64,000 nucleotides of DNA from Chrysomallon squamiferum (GCA_012295275.1 CM022679.1:10077169-10141168); one strand, 5' to 3'; positions 1 to 12,290 are shown, counted from the first letter of the stretch. A program made the numbers and translations. Notes: a model not told the origin generated them from the letters alone.

Positions 1-189
1 ACTGGTTTATTAAGTTAAAATATTTCAAAACCAAAGCATGGATATATAATATATGTATAGATATATATGGATGAATGGATGGATAGATGGATCTGTGTAT
101 GATAGGTAACTACACACATTCTTTTATTATGTTATTACAAATCAAAGAAATGATTTTTATACAAAGATAATATTGGAAAGAAAATCTAC

Positions 190-300
190 AATACACTGGC
201 TATTCTTTTTGGCTGGTAGCAAGGGATCTTTAAATAAATACCTTCCCGTAGACAGGAAATCTCATACAAAGCACTTACAAAATCAGGTGGACTGGGAAAT
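190..300 (-). mobile_element. SINE fragment (core region)
   Basis: The minus strand reads TTCCTGTCTACGGGAAGGTA, a short TTTATTT stretch, then AAAGATCCCTTGCTACC and AAAGAATAGCC. That is the same series of blocks as the core of the other copies (CCTGT, GGGAWGGTGC, ATAAAAGATCCCTTG, AAAGAATAGCC). No clear head or tail. Confidence 0.6.
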
Positions 301-1086
301 ATCCCAATGAATGCACTGACTCGATTCCTGTGAAGTAAATTACACAACCTATGGTATTTACTATGTAAAAAAAAACTGTACCGAAGAGTATTTTTTTTTA
401 TATTCTGTACATCTCTGACTCTTGGTAGATTGATTCACTGCAATCATGTGTAGTATCCAATGCATTGATTTCTTGTAGTGTGCAATATCAGAGTTATTGA
501 CTGCGTACTCATCACATACATAATTCTGAGAGAGATGTTTCTATTATCTCTGATCTCATTAGCCATGATTGATTCAAGTGAACTTCATTCTCACTGTGTT
601 AGCAGCCATGCTGTTACCCAGCTCATTTCATTAAATTTCATTATTTCTGATACCACCAAGCTTCATATTCTGTTTTGTCATACTAGCACAAAATGTATTT
701 GATTAAATATATAATGTTTTTTTTCTGATCTTGCAGGCTTTCTGTTTTCTTTTGGTGCATCATTAAAAAAGCTTATTTCACTAAAGACATTATAATGATC
801 AAGGTAGTAGTCTGTTCTCAAGATTAATGCAAGGTTTATATCACTGTTAAATAAAATATATATATTTTTTTTCATTATTTATTTCCAGACTTCTGATTCT
901 GTTGACCGCAACTGCAAAAGCCGATTCCAGATTTTAAAAACTATTTTTGATACTGCAGGCTTTTCTGAATCAAACAGATCAGAAAAAAAAGATTATCATG
1001 ATTTCCCCAAAGCTTGTCATATCACAAGCATCAGACATAAAGCTGTCATCTAGACCAGTTAGCCGTTTAATATTTCTGTATTAGTT

Positions 1087-1326
1087 GAAGTACATCATTC
1101 AAAATGGAATTAGTCACTGAAATTTCGTTTAGAGTAAGATATGAAGTATATTATTCCAAATATGCTTTGTCATTGCTACTTCAGGGAGAATAAAGTGTGA
1201 AGTATATTATTCTAAATATACTTTGTCATTGCTACTTCAGTTAGAATATGCTGTGAAGTACATTATTCAAAATATAATTAGTCACTGCTACTTCAGTCTG
1301 AACAGTGTGAAGTATATTATTCCCAT
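1087..1326 (+). repeat. 56-bp minisatellite, ~4.3 copies
   Basis: Units start GAAGTAYATTATTC at 1087, 1143, 1199, 1255 and 1309 and contain TTGTCATTGCTACTTCAG. Copies differ by a few bases each. The same unit recurs at 2661-2765. Confidence 0.85.
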
Positions 1327-1358
1327 ACCATTAATTTCTATGAATAGATAAAAAACAA

Positions 1359-1525
1359 CTTTAAATAAATTTGCCTACACCAAATTTGATTCTGTTTTAT
1401 CACAATATATGGTATATAATTGGCTATATATATATATATATATATATATTATATTTTTAAATAAATTTGCCTACACCAAATTTGATTCTGTTTTATCGCA
1501 ATATGTGGTATATAATTGACTATAT
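1359..1525 (+). repeat. Tandem pair of a ~68-bp block; third copy at 2799-2861
   Basis: TTTGCCTACACCAAATTTGA, then TTCTGTTTTATCRCAATATR and GGTATATAATTGRCTAT occur at 1359-1427 and 1457-1525, separated by (TA)n. A more diverged copy (GTGTCTACACCAGACTTGAT) follows the second 56-bp cluster, so array plus block were copied as one module. Confidence 0.8.
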
Positions 1526-1992
1526 ATATATATATATATTTTTTTTTTTTAGCTTATTATTTTTCGGTGTTTTTTTTTTTCCCTCATAAGGTGGAGATGT
1601 TGTTTTTCTTCTTCTTCTGGTGTTGGATTACTTTTAATTTAATTGCCATATAAATTATATGAAACTGGTTAGTCATGCAGGTGTGTTGTATCAGCTAGTA
1701 TCATCATTTTTCTGGTGTAACGCAACAGATAGTATACATTACAGTAAACTGCACTGTCATACACAAAGTGCTGTGTAATATATGTTGATATTATTCAGGC
1801 AGTACTGGGAATAATTTTTTGTAGATAAAAATAAGATTAGAGTTAAATGTTTTTTTATTTTTTTTATTTTTTTACCTGTAATATAAGTGAGTGACATCCA
1901 GATGTATGGATCATATTTTTTTTTTTTTTTTTTTCGATATCTTTTAAATTTAATTTCGGTTTTATTATTATAAACATAAAATAAAAAATAAT

Positions 1993-1994
1993 AA

Positions 1995-2041
<47 letters not shown>

Positions 2042-2043
2042 AA
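1993..2043 (+). repeat. (AAAT)n microsatellite
   Basis: About 12 uninterrupted AAAT units within a longer A/T-only stretch (1910-2100). Confidence 0.95.
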
Positions 2044-2660
2044 TATAAAAAAAAAAAAAAAATAAAATGACAAAAAAAAATCAACCAAAAAAAATCAAAA
2101 ACAAAAATTAAAGATATATTTTGAAAAAATAAAGAAAAGAATTTACAAATATTTTTAAGTGATTAATCTTTTTTTTCCAGGTAAAACTGCCTCTCATCTG
2201 TATTGTTGCAGGTGCAGTTAACTGATTTAACCAATAAAATAAATAAATAAAAAAATAAAATTTAAAAAAATAATAGGCACAAAAAAGAACTGTTGATTGA
2301 TATATTCGGAAATGCGCTACTAAATTTTGGTTTATTTTTTATTTATTTATTTTTTTTTTTGGACACTAATCAAATTTAAGTTGGCAGGTGAAAAATGAGT
2401 TCAGTAACATAAAATAATTTGGAAAAGAAAATTAATCACATTTTGTTTGTTGATAAACCTTTTTTTTTTCCCCCTGCTTATAATGTTTTTTCTTTAAGAA
2501 AAACAAAAATTTGAAAACTAATAACATTTACTGTGCATGTTTGTCTGTGTCTTGAGTGTGTGTGTGTGTCTTTCCATTTTGTGAGCTAATGCTTAAAATA
2601 TATGCCAATTTTTTTACCATTCCAGAATACATGAATACAATTTTGTATTAAATATTTTGT

Positions 2661-2765
2661 ATTGTTACTTCAGTTAGGGTATAAAGGTGTGACGTACATT
2701 ATTACAAATATAATTAGTCGCTACTACTTCAGTCAGAATAAGGCATGAAGTACATTATTTCTACA
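2661..2765 (+). repeat. Second cluster of the 56-bp minisatellite
   Basis: Units GACGTACATTATTACAAATA (2691) and GAAGTACATTATTT (2747) with CTACTACTTCAGTCAGAATA between them are the 1087-1326 unit, 1.4 kb away. It is followed, as there, by the TTTGATTCTGT-type block. Confidence 0.8.
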
Positions 2766-2920
2766 ACTTCTACAACTCAGATCAGAAACACATAAAACAC
2801 TTTAAAACAATGTGTCTACACCAGACTTGATTTCTGTGACTCTATTGCGCTGTGTGGCTATGCACAGTTTTTGTAAAGGCAAAGAAAAAACGTGGATTAA
2901 AACTGTTTTTATCCACCCAC

Positions 2921-3088
2921 CTTTGGTTCCAGGTGACCGGTGCTGATGCCGCGGCCGCTGTCACTGCTAGCTGCGCTGTTTCTGTTGCTGTTGGCAGGAC
3001 TCTCCTTGGCTGGGCTGGGTGCCCTCATGTCTGCTGCAAGCCAGTCACCAGCAATCCCATTCTGATTTATTATCTTTCCACCGATGTA
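2921..3088 (-). CDS. CASKIN: Caskin homologue, internal exon: Ser-rich linker with DSGRG motif
   Basis: The acceptor ttgttgtttcag is followed by exactly 56 codons (168 nt), phase 0 at both ends, and the donor AAG|GTGGGTG. The peptide begins YIGGKIINQNGIAGDWLAAD and contains PSPAKESPANSNRNSAASS followed by DSGRG. RNS-x-x-S-x-(D/G)SGR recalls the segment after the SH3 in vertebrate Caskins (RNS-VGSVGSGR, from memory), so the exon probably lies between SH3 and the SAM domains. The EEIWVLR-type CASK-binding motif is not visible; GDWLAAD sits at roughly that place. The exon is GC-rich compared with its surroundings. The gap to the 28740 exon is 25.7 kb, so a further exon could have been missed. 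Confidence 0.75.
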
Positions 3089-4427
3089 CTGAAACAACAA
3101 AACGTCCAAAGTGTTAAAAGTGTACGTACGTATGTACTATTGCTTGCAAACATAAAGAAATCGAAAAAAAACAATGATTCTGCATATCTAACATTAAAAA
3201 TATGTATACTTCATGCTATTTATTTCATTTAAAAGACTAGGACCACCAATCTTTGTTAACAATAAAGCCTGACAAGCAAATGATATTTTTTTCTTTATTA
3301 TGTTAATTAGTATTAATGTGAGATAAAGAATAATCCGTAACAGACTGAGTAAATCATTTGCATGGGATCATGTCCTCAATCTGTCAAGAATTTTTGTGAA
3401 ATTTCTAATCGAAAAACAAAATCGCAAATAAATAAAAAAAAGGATGATCATCACCAGTTTGTTGTTGTTTTATTGACATGTGTAATAATTATTAGCAAGA
3501 AGCAAGGAAAATAATAACCCAGAAATTTATAACACATATTTGTACATACTTTCAGATACTTATTTTTTAAATAACGTATGCAATTTTCTCTATACTTAGA
3601 AATCAACAATGTTTTTAATTTCTTTGTTCAAGTGAAGTGTATATTTCTGTAACAATATATAGATGGTTTTTTATAATTTTTTTTTTTTTTTTTTTTATTA
3701 TTTTTTTTTTTTTTTTTTGCATTTTCATATCTTTAAGGTGTAAATGAACCAGAAAATAAAATGGAAAAAAAACCTAAAAAAAAAAGGGGAAAAAAACCAC
3801 AAAAAAAACAACACCTCAAAAACGCTTGCTAATGCAACAATACTTTCATGAATAATTCAGTCACCAACCTTCATCACATCAAAATTCTAATTCAAAACTC
3901 TACAATACATAACACTTTTCTTTTTTTTTTCTTTACAAAAAACACCCCAAAAAACTTCACAACAGTCCCTTATGTAAAATAAGCCATACTTGATATTGCA
4001 ACTTAACTATCCAAGCAAACACTTCAGAATGAACATTATATATAAATATATATATATATAAAGCTTACAAGTACATTAATTTTCATTATGGGATAATTAC
4101 ATTTTGTTCAGTAGGCTTCAAAATAGCCAGTGCTTGTCATTAAACATATGTTGAATGTTAGAAAATACTTTAACAGAATTAACCCTAACAGCTTGTCTTG
4201 TAATGTGGTTGTTAGTGTATAAAACGAAATCAAAGGATAAGCAGTAAAGTTTTGTTAAATGGACGTAAATGATTAATGTTCCCCATTTTGAAACACTTAA
4301 ATGTTGTATGGGTCTTAAATAGTTAAATAACCTTCTAATTTCATTTCTGTTTCTATTTTAAACCTTTTAAGTTACAATTTAAAGTTTTAAATAATTATAT
4401 TATAATTTCAGTTAGATAAAAGTATTC

Positions 4428-4434
<7 letters not shown>

Positions 4435-4468
<34 letters not shown>
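4435..4468 (+). repeat. (GT)n microsatellite
   Basis: (TA)n runs into uninterrupted (TG)n. Confidence 0.95.
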
Positions 4469-4470
<2 letters not shown>

Positions 4471-4735
4471 TGTACTTTAATTAGAAACATTATCTTCTTT
4501 CAGTTAAATTCTAATTATTAACAGATATATTCATTTATTTTTTTTTTTTTTTTTGGTTTTTAAAAATAGAATTTTTAACATAACCTGATTCTTTTTTCTT
4601 CAGGCTTATGATTAAATTATTTTCAGCACACTGTTTTAATGTCTTTCAAATTAATGACATGAAAAGCAAAATCTGGATTTTCAATTTTTTAAAATCTCTT
4701 CAAAAACAACATGATAACACTGAATCAATATCATT

Positions 4736-4738
<3 letters not shown>

Positions 4739-4787
<49 letters not shown>

Positions 4788-4915
4788 AGAAGAAGAAAGA
4801 AAAAAATAATTAAAAAAAAGGAGAACAAAAATAAATAAAAAGAAGATAAGTAGAAAAAAAAGGAAAAGATAAAAAAAAAAAAAAAAATAGACACACACAC
4901 ACACACACACACAGA
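4739..4915 (+). repeat. Long poly(A) with purine-rich and (AC)n tail
   Basis: About 44 A in a row (4739-4782), then A/G-only sequence to about 4887, then (AC)n. The open frames here are Lys or Phe runs and are not genes. Confidence 0.9.
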
Positions 4916-4989
4916 CTCAGACACACACACACAATTAACTACATCATTATAACTTGTAGGCCTTTATGAAATAAAAATTTCCCAAAATA

Positions 4990-5175
4990 TCTTTTTAATG
5001 GACAAACTATTCCTACAGGGAGCTAATTATGATCTACCAACACTGCAGCCACTTGTTTCTTACTGCACGAGTTGTTTCACCAGCACCTGTGTAATACAGT
5101 GCGTAATGCATTCATCAGTTATCAAACATTCTCCACTGCTCCCAGATGTCTGCCTCTGACCATGACTAATCAAAT
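4990..5175. promoter_or_regulatory. Candidate conserved non-coding island
   Basis: Repeat-free, balanced composition between repeats. It holds GCTAATTATGATC (homeodomain-type TAATTA), CACCAGCACCTGTGTAA (E-box CACCTG), GCGTAATGCATTC and GACTAATCAAATTGG. No coding frame is supported. This is inference from composition and motifs only. Confidence 0.25.
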
Positions 5176-5283
5176 TGGTTTGACGCAAAATCCCTGAGGA
5201 TTTATGTATGTGGACACAATAATATCATAAATATACATGATAGATAGATAGAGAGTGAGAGTGTGTGAGATAGAGAGAGAGAG

Positions 5284-5290
<7 letters not shown>

Positions 5291-5364
<74 letters not shown>
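5291..5364 (+). repeat. (GA)n microsatellite
   Basis: About 37 GA units, preceded by a GATA/GAGTGT variant region (5241-5290) and followed by purine-rich sequence to 5580. Confidence 0.95.
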
Positions 5365-5369
<5 letters not shown>

Positions 5370-5779
5370 AGAAATGCAGAAACAGATGTTGAGAAAAAGA
5401 TATAGAGACAACTGGTATGTGTATATACATTGTGAGAAAACAAAAAATGGAAACTGAAGATTTAGGAAATAAAAAGAGAGAGAACCATAAATGTATTAGA
5501 GAGAGAAGAGGGGAACAGAGATGGAGAGACACATCAAAGCAGAAAAAATAAGAACAAAAAGTACAAGACAAAGGAAAAAGAATAAAGATATTTTCCTAGA
5601 TCAATGCAATGCTTAAGATAAAAATCTTTTTTTCTTCTTTCTATTTTTTCCCCCTTTCTCTCTTTCTTTCTTTCTTTGAAAATTCAATTTGTCAATGTCT
5701 ACTGACCAGACACCTATTTCTTTTACAGAAACAATAAAAAAAAATTAAAATAAAGAAGGAGGAAAGTAGAAGCAATAAT

Positions 5780-6065
5780 CAGGCATCGGATTCCAACCGA
5801 CTGCCTGCCTTGCTAGCAGTAATGACATTGATTAAACAGTGTTAATAGCCTTTTGTGGACATTACAGTCTAGCATGGAACGAACTTCCAGCAACAAAACT
5901 GGAGTCACTTTCAGAATACAAAGACTTTTTTTTTATGCGACTGTATTAACAGTGGAGAACTACGTGTTGCAGAAAATAATAGAATTTGATCTGAAACAGC
6001 TCAGGCTGAATGATTAGCTACAAGAAAGCCATTTACTGTGAAGTAATTAGAGAATCTACGTTCTT
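5780..6065. promoter_or_regulatory. Candidate conserved non-coding island
   Basis: Non-repetitive, with GCAATAATCAGGCATCGG, AGTAATGACATTGATTAAAC, AACAGTGTTAATAGCC and GAATGATTAGCTAC, several of which are homeodomain-type cores. No supported frame. Function is inferred only. Confidence 0.22.
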
Positions 6066-6173
6066 CCCAGTACTATTTTTATCAGAACTTTTTTTTTTTT
6101 TCTTTAAAATCTAATTTGTCGGTGATCCAGTATTTTGTTGTTTTTTTTAGTTGACAGAAGGAAGATGATAGAG

Positions 6174-6289
<116 letters not shown>

Positions 6290-7859
6290 AAGAAGAAAAA
6301 GAGATAGATATACTGAGACAGCAGAGAAAGAGAGAGACAGAAACAAATAAAGTATGCAAGTGACAGGAAAGGACAAGAAATGGAAATACAGAGATATAGG
6401 ACTGAAACAAAACTTTGATTATATGAACAGAAACTTTGTGCAAGTAAAAGAGAATGTAATACAAGAAACAGACTCACAATTTTAAAGATAAAGTGAAAAA
6501 GATAATTACAATTAGAGAGAGAGAGGAAAAAAAGAAAGAGGCAGACGATGGTGATAGAGAGAATGGGACAGAGTGAAGCAGAGAGAGAGAGAGAGAGAGA
6601 GAGAGATAGCAAACCAAAATACAAAAACAACAAGAAGCTAGTAAACAGCTGTTTAACAACAACAACAACAACAGCAGCAACACCACCATACAATAATAGT
6701 AACAGTAACAATAATAACAGTGAAGATAAGGAAAACCTACACTGCAAGCTAATAGCACGCAATCTCACTGTCGTTATGTCTGTCTCAGCAAACTTGATAA
6801 ACATTAATTTTGACTGTCTGCTCTAAATGTGCAAATTGGTACAGTTACATATTGATTTCATTGGTTATCAGTGTGAATTATAGGTCAGACTTGTGAATCT
6901 AGGTTTTTCTCTTAAACAGTTCATGGTTGTATCAACAACATACATGTCAACTCCCAATACATATTCATTCATTATTTATTCATTATTATATTTCTCTAAT
7001 ACATATTCATTACAAAAAGGCACTTATAAATATTCAATATTGTGTACATATCTGTTCCTTCGTTTTACCAAGCTGATGAGTAATGTCCCATTTTGGTTGG
7101 AGTGAAGTAATGAGTTTTATTTTTCTGAATTATTATTATTTTTTAATGTGTTTATTTTTTTTATATTCAAGGAAAAGGTGAATGAGAAACTAAAAAATAG
7201 TAACGGGTTATTTTAATTAGTTTCAGTGAATGATTTAATAAGGGAAAGATTAACTTAAGGAAGACGCAAAAATAAATTAATTGCTCATTTTCAATTTATA
7301 AATAAGTTTTAAGGAAAGAACAACAACAAAAAAAAATCAATTAGTTATAATTTATAATTAAAAAAAAAGTAAGAAAGAATAAGAAAAAATATAGTTGTGA
7401 TTAATAATAAAAAGTAAACAATTTTTTTGAGGTGGTTGAATTTGTATTCAAAACTGAATGTTTAAAAAAAAAAATAAAAGATTATTCAGTATTTCTGGAT
7501 TTGCAATAACAACAAAAAAAAAAAAAAAAAACCAGCAAAATAAATAAATAAAATAAAAACTAAAATAATGAAAATAACAACACTCCAGAAAGAAAGATAA
7601 ATAAATAAATATCAATAACACCAAAATAAATATAATTACAGGATACATCAAGAACTATCACATTTTTTTTTTTTTTTTTAATGACAACCCAAACAGGGCC
7701 AAAAAAAAAAAAAAAAAAAACAACTCTCATCTTCAAAAGACATGTATTTCTGTTCGTATGGCTTATCAGTTAATCACACAAACATAGGAAATCGATCACG
7801 ATAATGAAATGAAAATCATATAACTATGTGCGATAATGAAGCTAGAAACAAATCAAGAG

Positions 7860-8055
7860 ACAGGACTGTGACACAAATGTGACAAGTTCATCACACTGGC
7901 CTGCATTTCTCCTCACTGAAAAGCTGTAATAAACTGTTTGTTGTACAGCCAAGCCATCCTTGTGAATAATGCCCGAATTAATCATTTCTGGCACAAATTG
8001 CTCATTTATGTCAGCCTCTGGGGCAAGGTTTTTCCTTCATAATTGGTGTGTTTTT
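7860..8055. promoter_or_regulatory. Candidate conserved non-coding island
   Basis: Balanced, repeat-free sequence with TGAATAATGCCCGAATTAAT, GGCACAAATTGCTCATTTAT and CAGCCTCTGGGGCAAGG, ending in CATAATTGG. It contrasts sharply with the A/T runs on both sides. No supported frame. Confidence 0.27.
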
Positions 8056-9104
8056 TTATTTTTGTGTGTGTGTGTGAGTTTTTTTTTTTAGTTTTTTTTT
8101 TAGCTATATTAAAAGCAGAAGTGACAGCTGGAACAAATACTACACAGATTTTTGTCAGTTTTAAAACAAAACAAGTGGTTTGTTACATTTTTGTGGTTTT
8201 CTGTGTGTGAAACTGAAGAAGATGCATGTCCTCTATGTTTCCCTTTGTTTTGATAACCAGTTTTTTTTTAAATTTATTTTATTGTGTTTTTTTTATCATT
8301 TTATATGAAATTCGCTGAAGTAACAATAATAATAATAATAAACTGATGATGATGATGAAAATAATGCTAAGTCAAACTAATAAAAATAAAAATAAAAAAA
8401 TTCCAAAATTAATGAATACTATTTGAACAGGATAAATAAATTAATTTTGTATTTTTATAAGAACATTTTTCTTCTAAAATTATGAATTATTGAATACTGG
8501 TTGTGTTTTGCTCATTAAGTAAAAATGAATTGAAAAAAAAATAATAAAAAAAGGGTTACAGGAAGTAGATTTTAAAAATGCTTAAACAGAAGACAAAAAA
8601 GTTAAAACGAATAAGAACCAGCGAGGAAATTGATGGAAAAATACAAAAAACTCCAGCAAAATTAATGGAAAATAAGAAAGACATGAAATAAAAATTAATG
8701 GAAAGATACAGAAGAAGCAAAATCAAAATTAATGAGAACATATAAAATAGTAAAATGGAAAAAAACAAAATAATAAATAAATACAAATAAATCTAGGCAA
8801 TAAAAACAAAATTAATGAGAATTTACAGAAAAACAAAAAAACAAAATAAATGTTTAAATACCAGAATTGACCGTCAAGATAAACAGAAAACGAATGTAAA
8901 AGTTTAAATTAAAAAAAAAAGAAGAAGAAAAAAAAGAAGAAAAAAAAAAAGAGAGAGAGAGAGTTGTAGAAGAAAAAGGCATTAGAAACTTATTTTCTTG
9001 TTGATCACAAATCAATACTTTCACCAACTTACCAATGAAGCTGAGGAGAAATTTTTCAATGCAAAACACAAACTCAATTCATCAGTAACCAAAAAAGACG
9101 TCGC

Positions 9105-9180
9105 GTCACCATCCACCACTATCACCAACACCAACACCAACACCACCAACAACCACTACAACCACCAACAACCACTTTAC
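9105..9180 (+). repeat. Degenerate (ACC/AAC)n
   Basis: CACCAACACCAACACCAACA and ACCACCAACAACCACTACAA are imperfect trinucleotide repeats. Confidence 0.8.
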
Positions 9181-9363
9181 TCCATTCATAAACTACATCC
9201 CCCTGTGGAACACATCTCCCAGGAGGACAGTTTGAAAAACGACGGGGCAATAAAAATATTCCAACAAAAACATTAAACACGGACCACGATGATGGAATAT
9301 ATACCAACTGCAGCATCTCCTACAAGTGGTCAAAACAGCCAGGCAGGCAGGCAGCATATTCTG

Positions 9364-9377
9364 GTTGCTATGGAAAC
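9364..9377. promoter_or_regulatory. X-box-like site (RFX type)
   Basis: GTTGCTATGGAAAC differs from the classical RFX X-box GTTGCCATGGAAAC at one position allowed by the consensus. It is an imperfect palindrome of GTTGCT and GTTTCC half-sites. It lies in a non-repetitive stretch (9190-9460) deep in a Caskin intron. RFX factors drive ciliary and neuronal genes; use here is inferred. Confidence 0.4.
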
Positions 9378-10199
9378 ATATTTCCAAATAGATGATAGCC
9401 ATTTTGGCATGTATACACTTCAATGGTATGGAGGGGTACTACTCAGAATGAGCTGCTGGTGAAGAGTTACCATTTTTTTTTTTTTTTTTTATCTGTGATC
9501 AAAGAGTGTGTGGATATATACTGTTGAATGGGTGAATATCAAATCGGAATGGGCGATACTTGGCAATAATCTCATCTTCTGAGGTTATTAAAGGTTTCAG
9601 CAGCAGGACAGGTGTCTGTGAGGGCTTAAGCAGATGTTCCTGGCTTAAAATAAGTTGCCACCTATAGAGAAGAGGTTTTATAAAAGAGATAAAAAAAGAA
9701 AAAAATGGCTATAAATAAATGACCAAAATTCCAAAATTAAGAACAGGATTAATTCTGGCACAGTGTGTTGAGTAAATGTGCTACAGAATGTTTATTTGAT
9801 TTATCTGTTTATTACTAGTACTACTACTGTTCTGTTGCCATTTGTTTATTATTATTTTTTTTTTTTAAATTAAAAATTAAAAAGAAAACAATTACAGGAA
9901 TATGAACAGACCCATTCTAGCACTGCCAGTTTTTAATTTTATTTAAAAAAAAAAAAAATAAAAAATAAAACAAACATTAACTAACATTAAAATAATCATT
10001 ATATAGATTCAGCTGAAAAAAGCAGATAGGATTTTGTTTTGAGTAATCAGCAGTCATTAGTATTTGTCATCGATTTGTTTCAATCAATATATAGGAATTT
10101 ATTAATTAAAATGAAGAGAAACAAATCTATTATTATTATTATTATGATATTTTCTGTAGAAGAAATCTTTAGTTTCTTTGCAGTTTTGACAAGCACTGA

Positions 10200-10740
10200 A
10201 ATACTGTCCAGTGAATATTGTTAGACAGTGCAGCAGTTTTATATATGTTCTGTAAATCCAATATTCTGAAGTACTGTTGTTTACTGATATGTCAATCTTA
10301 AGTACTGAGGTAATGTGCAAAACACTGAGGTTACTGTAATATCCAATATGTTATGATAATGTCCAATATATCAGGGTATTATCTAGTGCAAGGCTACTAC
10401 ATATTAATGTGTTTAATGTGTTACATACTAATATGTTCTCTACTGTTCTGAGCTACTGTCCTATAAATTAATGTGTTGTCTAATGTACTAAGTTACTGTT
10501 CTATACATTAATATGCTGTCTAATGTGCTGAGCTACTGTTCTGTATATAGTGTTGTCTAATGTGCTGAGCTACTGTTCTGTATATAGTGTTGTCTAATGT
10601 CCTGAGCTACTGTTCTGTATATTAATGCCTTATTTAATGTTCCGAGCTATTGTTCTGTATATTAATGTTATGTCTAATGAGCTGAGTTATTGTTTTATAT
10701 ATTAATGTGTTGTGTTATGTTCTGGGATATTGTTTAGTAA
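10200..10740 (+). repeat. 37-40-bp minisatellite, ~8 clear copies
   Basis: Units CTGAGCTACTGTTCTGTATA followed by TTAATGTGTTGTCTAATGTG begin at 10448, 10488, 10528, 10565, 10602, 10642, 10682 and 10722. More degraded copies reach back to about 10200. Confidence 0.85.
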
Positions 10741-11179
10741 TCAAATGCATCATCCAGTGTGCTGGGGAGTAATTTATTTTTGCTGTAAGTCACTTCAGTA
10801 TCAGCATTACAATGGTTTGAAAATAACTGGAGAACTTTACTGTAACATAATATTTAAAAATTTAACTCTGGGCTCTATAATTATGTCAAAAGAGCAGACT
10901 GCACAATCCACTAATTGAATTTAGTGAAACAGTATTTTGGTGAGTTGAGACTGCAACAGAAAACAAGATCATCGAGGTGGCCACCTCAACTTGGCTTATT
11001 TTAAAGTCTACACTCAGGAGAAGTAACATTAGCAGTAAATCATATTCTGACAATGATGGAAGATGAAAGAAATATTAAATTACATATCGTTGGTGGACAC
11101 AGGAAAAAAGCCAGTCAGTAGCCTGGAAATAAAACATCCCAAAAAAAAACAAAAAACCAGGGCTGCTGAGTAATGCAAG

Positions 11180-11183
<4 letters not shown>

Positions 11184-11240
<57 letters not shown>
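11184..11240 (+). repeat. (GA)n microsatellite
   Basis: About 28 uninterrupted GA units. Confidence 0.95.
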
Positions 11241-11244
<4 letters not shown>

Positions 11245-11869
11245 ATATACAAGTTCATTTTAACTTAACAGTTCAAGTAGAATCATGTCAGTTCTACTAT
11301 ATACACTTTGACCTTCCTATATACATAAACATCATCACATTTCAATCCACATGTGTTTCATTTGATTTAACAATACTGCCTGCTTCGATTGAGAGTAATA
11401 TTTCCATAATTAATTTTTAATGAAATGAAAAGCATGTATAGTAAATCATGGAGGTTCTTAAATGAGGTTTGATTTTAACTGCATGCATGTAAACAGCTTT
11501 GGTTATTATTGCACACAAAATGAATTACAGGTTTCATATAACTGAATATACACTGAAACTCAGGTTTAACGTAATTGAATTTATTATAACTGCATGTCAA
11601 CCAAATCATAGATTTAATCATTCTGAACCCAAGACTGATGTAATTTTTTTTTTTAACACTGTTGATGATTATAATAAAACATTATTTCTCATAAATTACT
11701 CACATTTTCAAAATTAAAACAGAAAGTTTAAAGAAATTGTTTAACAACACATTTGAACAATAATTCAGAAGTATTTAAGAGCTTCATGAAGACATTTCAA
11801 CAATAATGTGAGCAATATTTCTTTATTAACAATGCTTTACAAAAGACCATTGAAGAATAATGATCTGAC

Positions 11870-12290
11870 AATATTAGCAGTGATTTGGAAAATGCTGAAA
11901 TACATTTTTAATAAAAGAGGATCCCAAGAAAGAGGTTGAAGACTTGATTTGACAATAATATTAGTTATTCAGAAACAATTCAAAAATTCCTAAGAAACCA
12001 TCTGAAGATAAGATTTGACAGTATTATTATCAGTATTTCAAGACCTATTAAATGATATATTCTAAGAAACCATCTAAAGTCTTCATTTGACAATAATAAT
12101 ATTACAAGTATTTCAGGAGTTCTTTGAAATAATATATTCTAAGAAACCATCTAAAGTCTTCATTTGACAATAATAACATTACAAGTATTTCAGGAATTCT
12201 TTGAAATAATATATTCTAAGAAACCATCTAAAGTCTTCACTTGACAATAACAATATTACAAGTATTTCGGAAATTCCTTGAAAATGAGCT
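11870..12290 (+). repeat. ~77-bp minisatellite, ~5 copies
   Basis: TCTAAGAAACCATCTAAAGT, then CTTCAYTTGACAATAAYAAT begin at 12061, 12138 and 12215, exactly 77 apart. Older copies lie near 11920 and 11990. Confidence 0.85.

Larger units (their letters stand above)
1..2920 (-). other. Caskin intron (part) below exon 2921-3088
   Basis: Intronic sequence downstream of the last visible exon; the next exon is outside the window. It holds a SINE core (about 190-300), a duplicated 56-bp array plus ~68-bp block module (1087-2861), (TA)n tracts, (AAAT)n at 1993-2043, and poly(A)/poly(T) runs. I saw no SAM-domain exon here. Confidence 0.6.

Noticed and set aside
258-325. Minus-strand exon-like segment (acceptor TTTACTTCACAG, donor near GTAAGTGC) with an open frame
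   Set aside because: The phase after exon 2921-3088 gives a stop, and the segment runs into the SINE core at 190-300. Better explained as transposon and flank.
2852-3232. 126-codon plus-strand frame over the GC-rich segment near 3 kb
   Set aside because: Shadow of the minus-strand Caskin exon 2921-3088, which has splice sites, matching phase and a recognisable motif.
5170-5571. Open frames of 70-133 codons rich in Ser-Leu
   Set aside because: Translated (GA)n microsatellite. The same applies to frames at 6082-6804, 32726-33104, 38252-38717, 47151-47441, 52415-52950 and 54117-54314.
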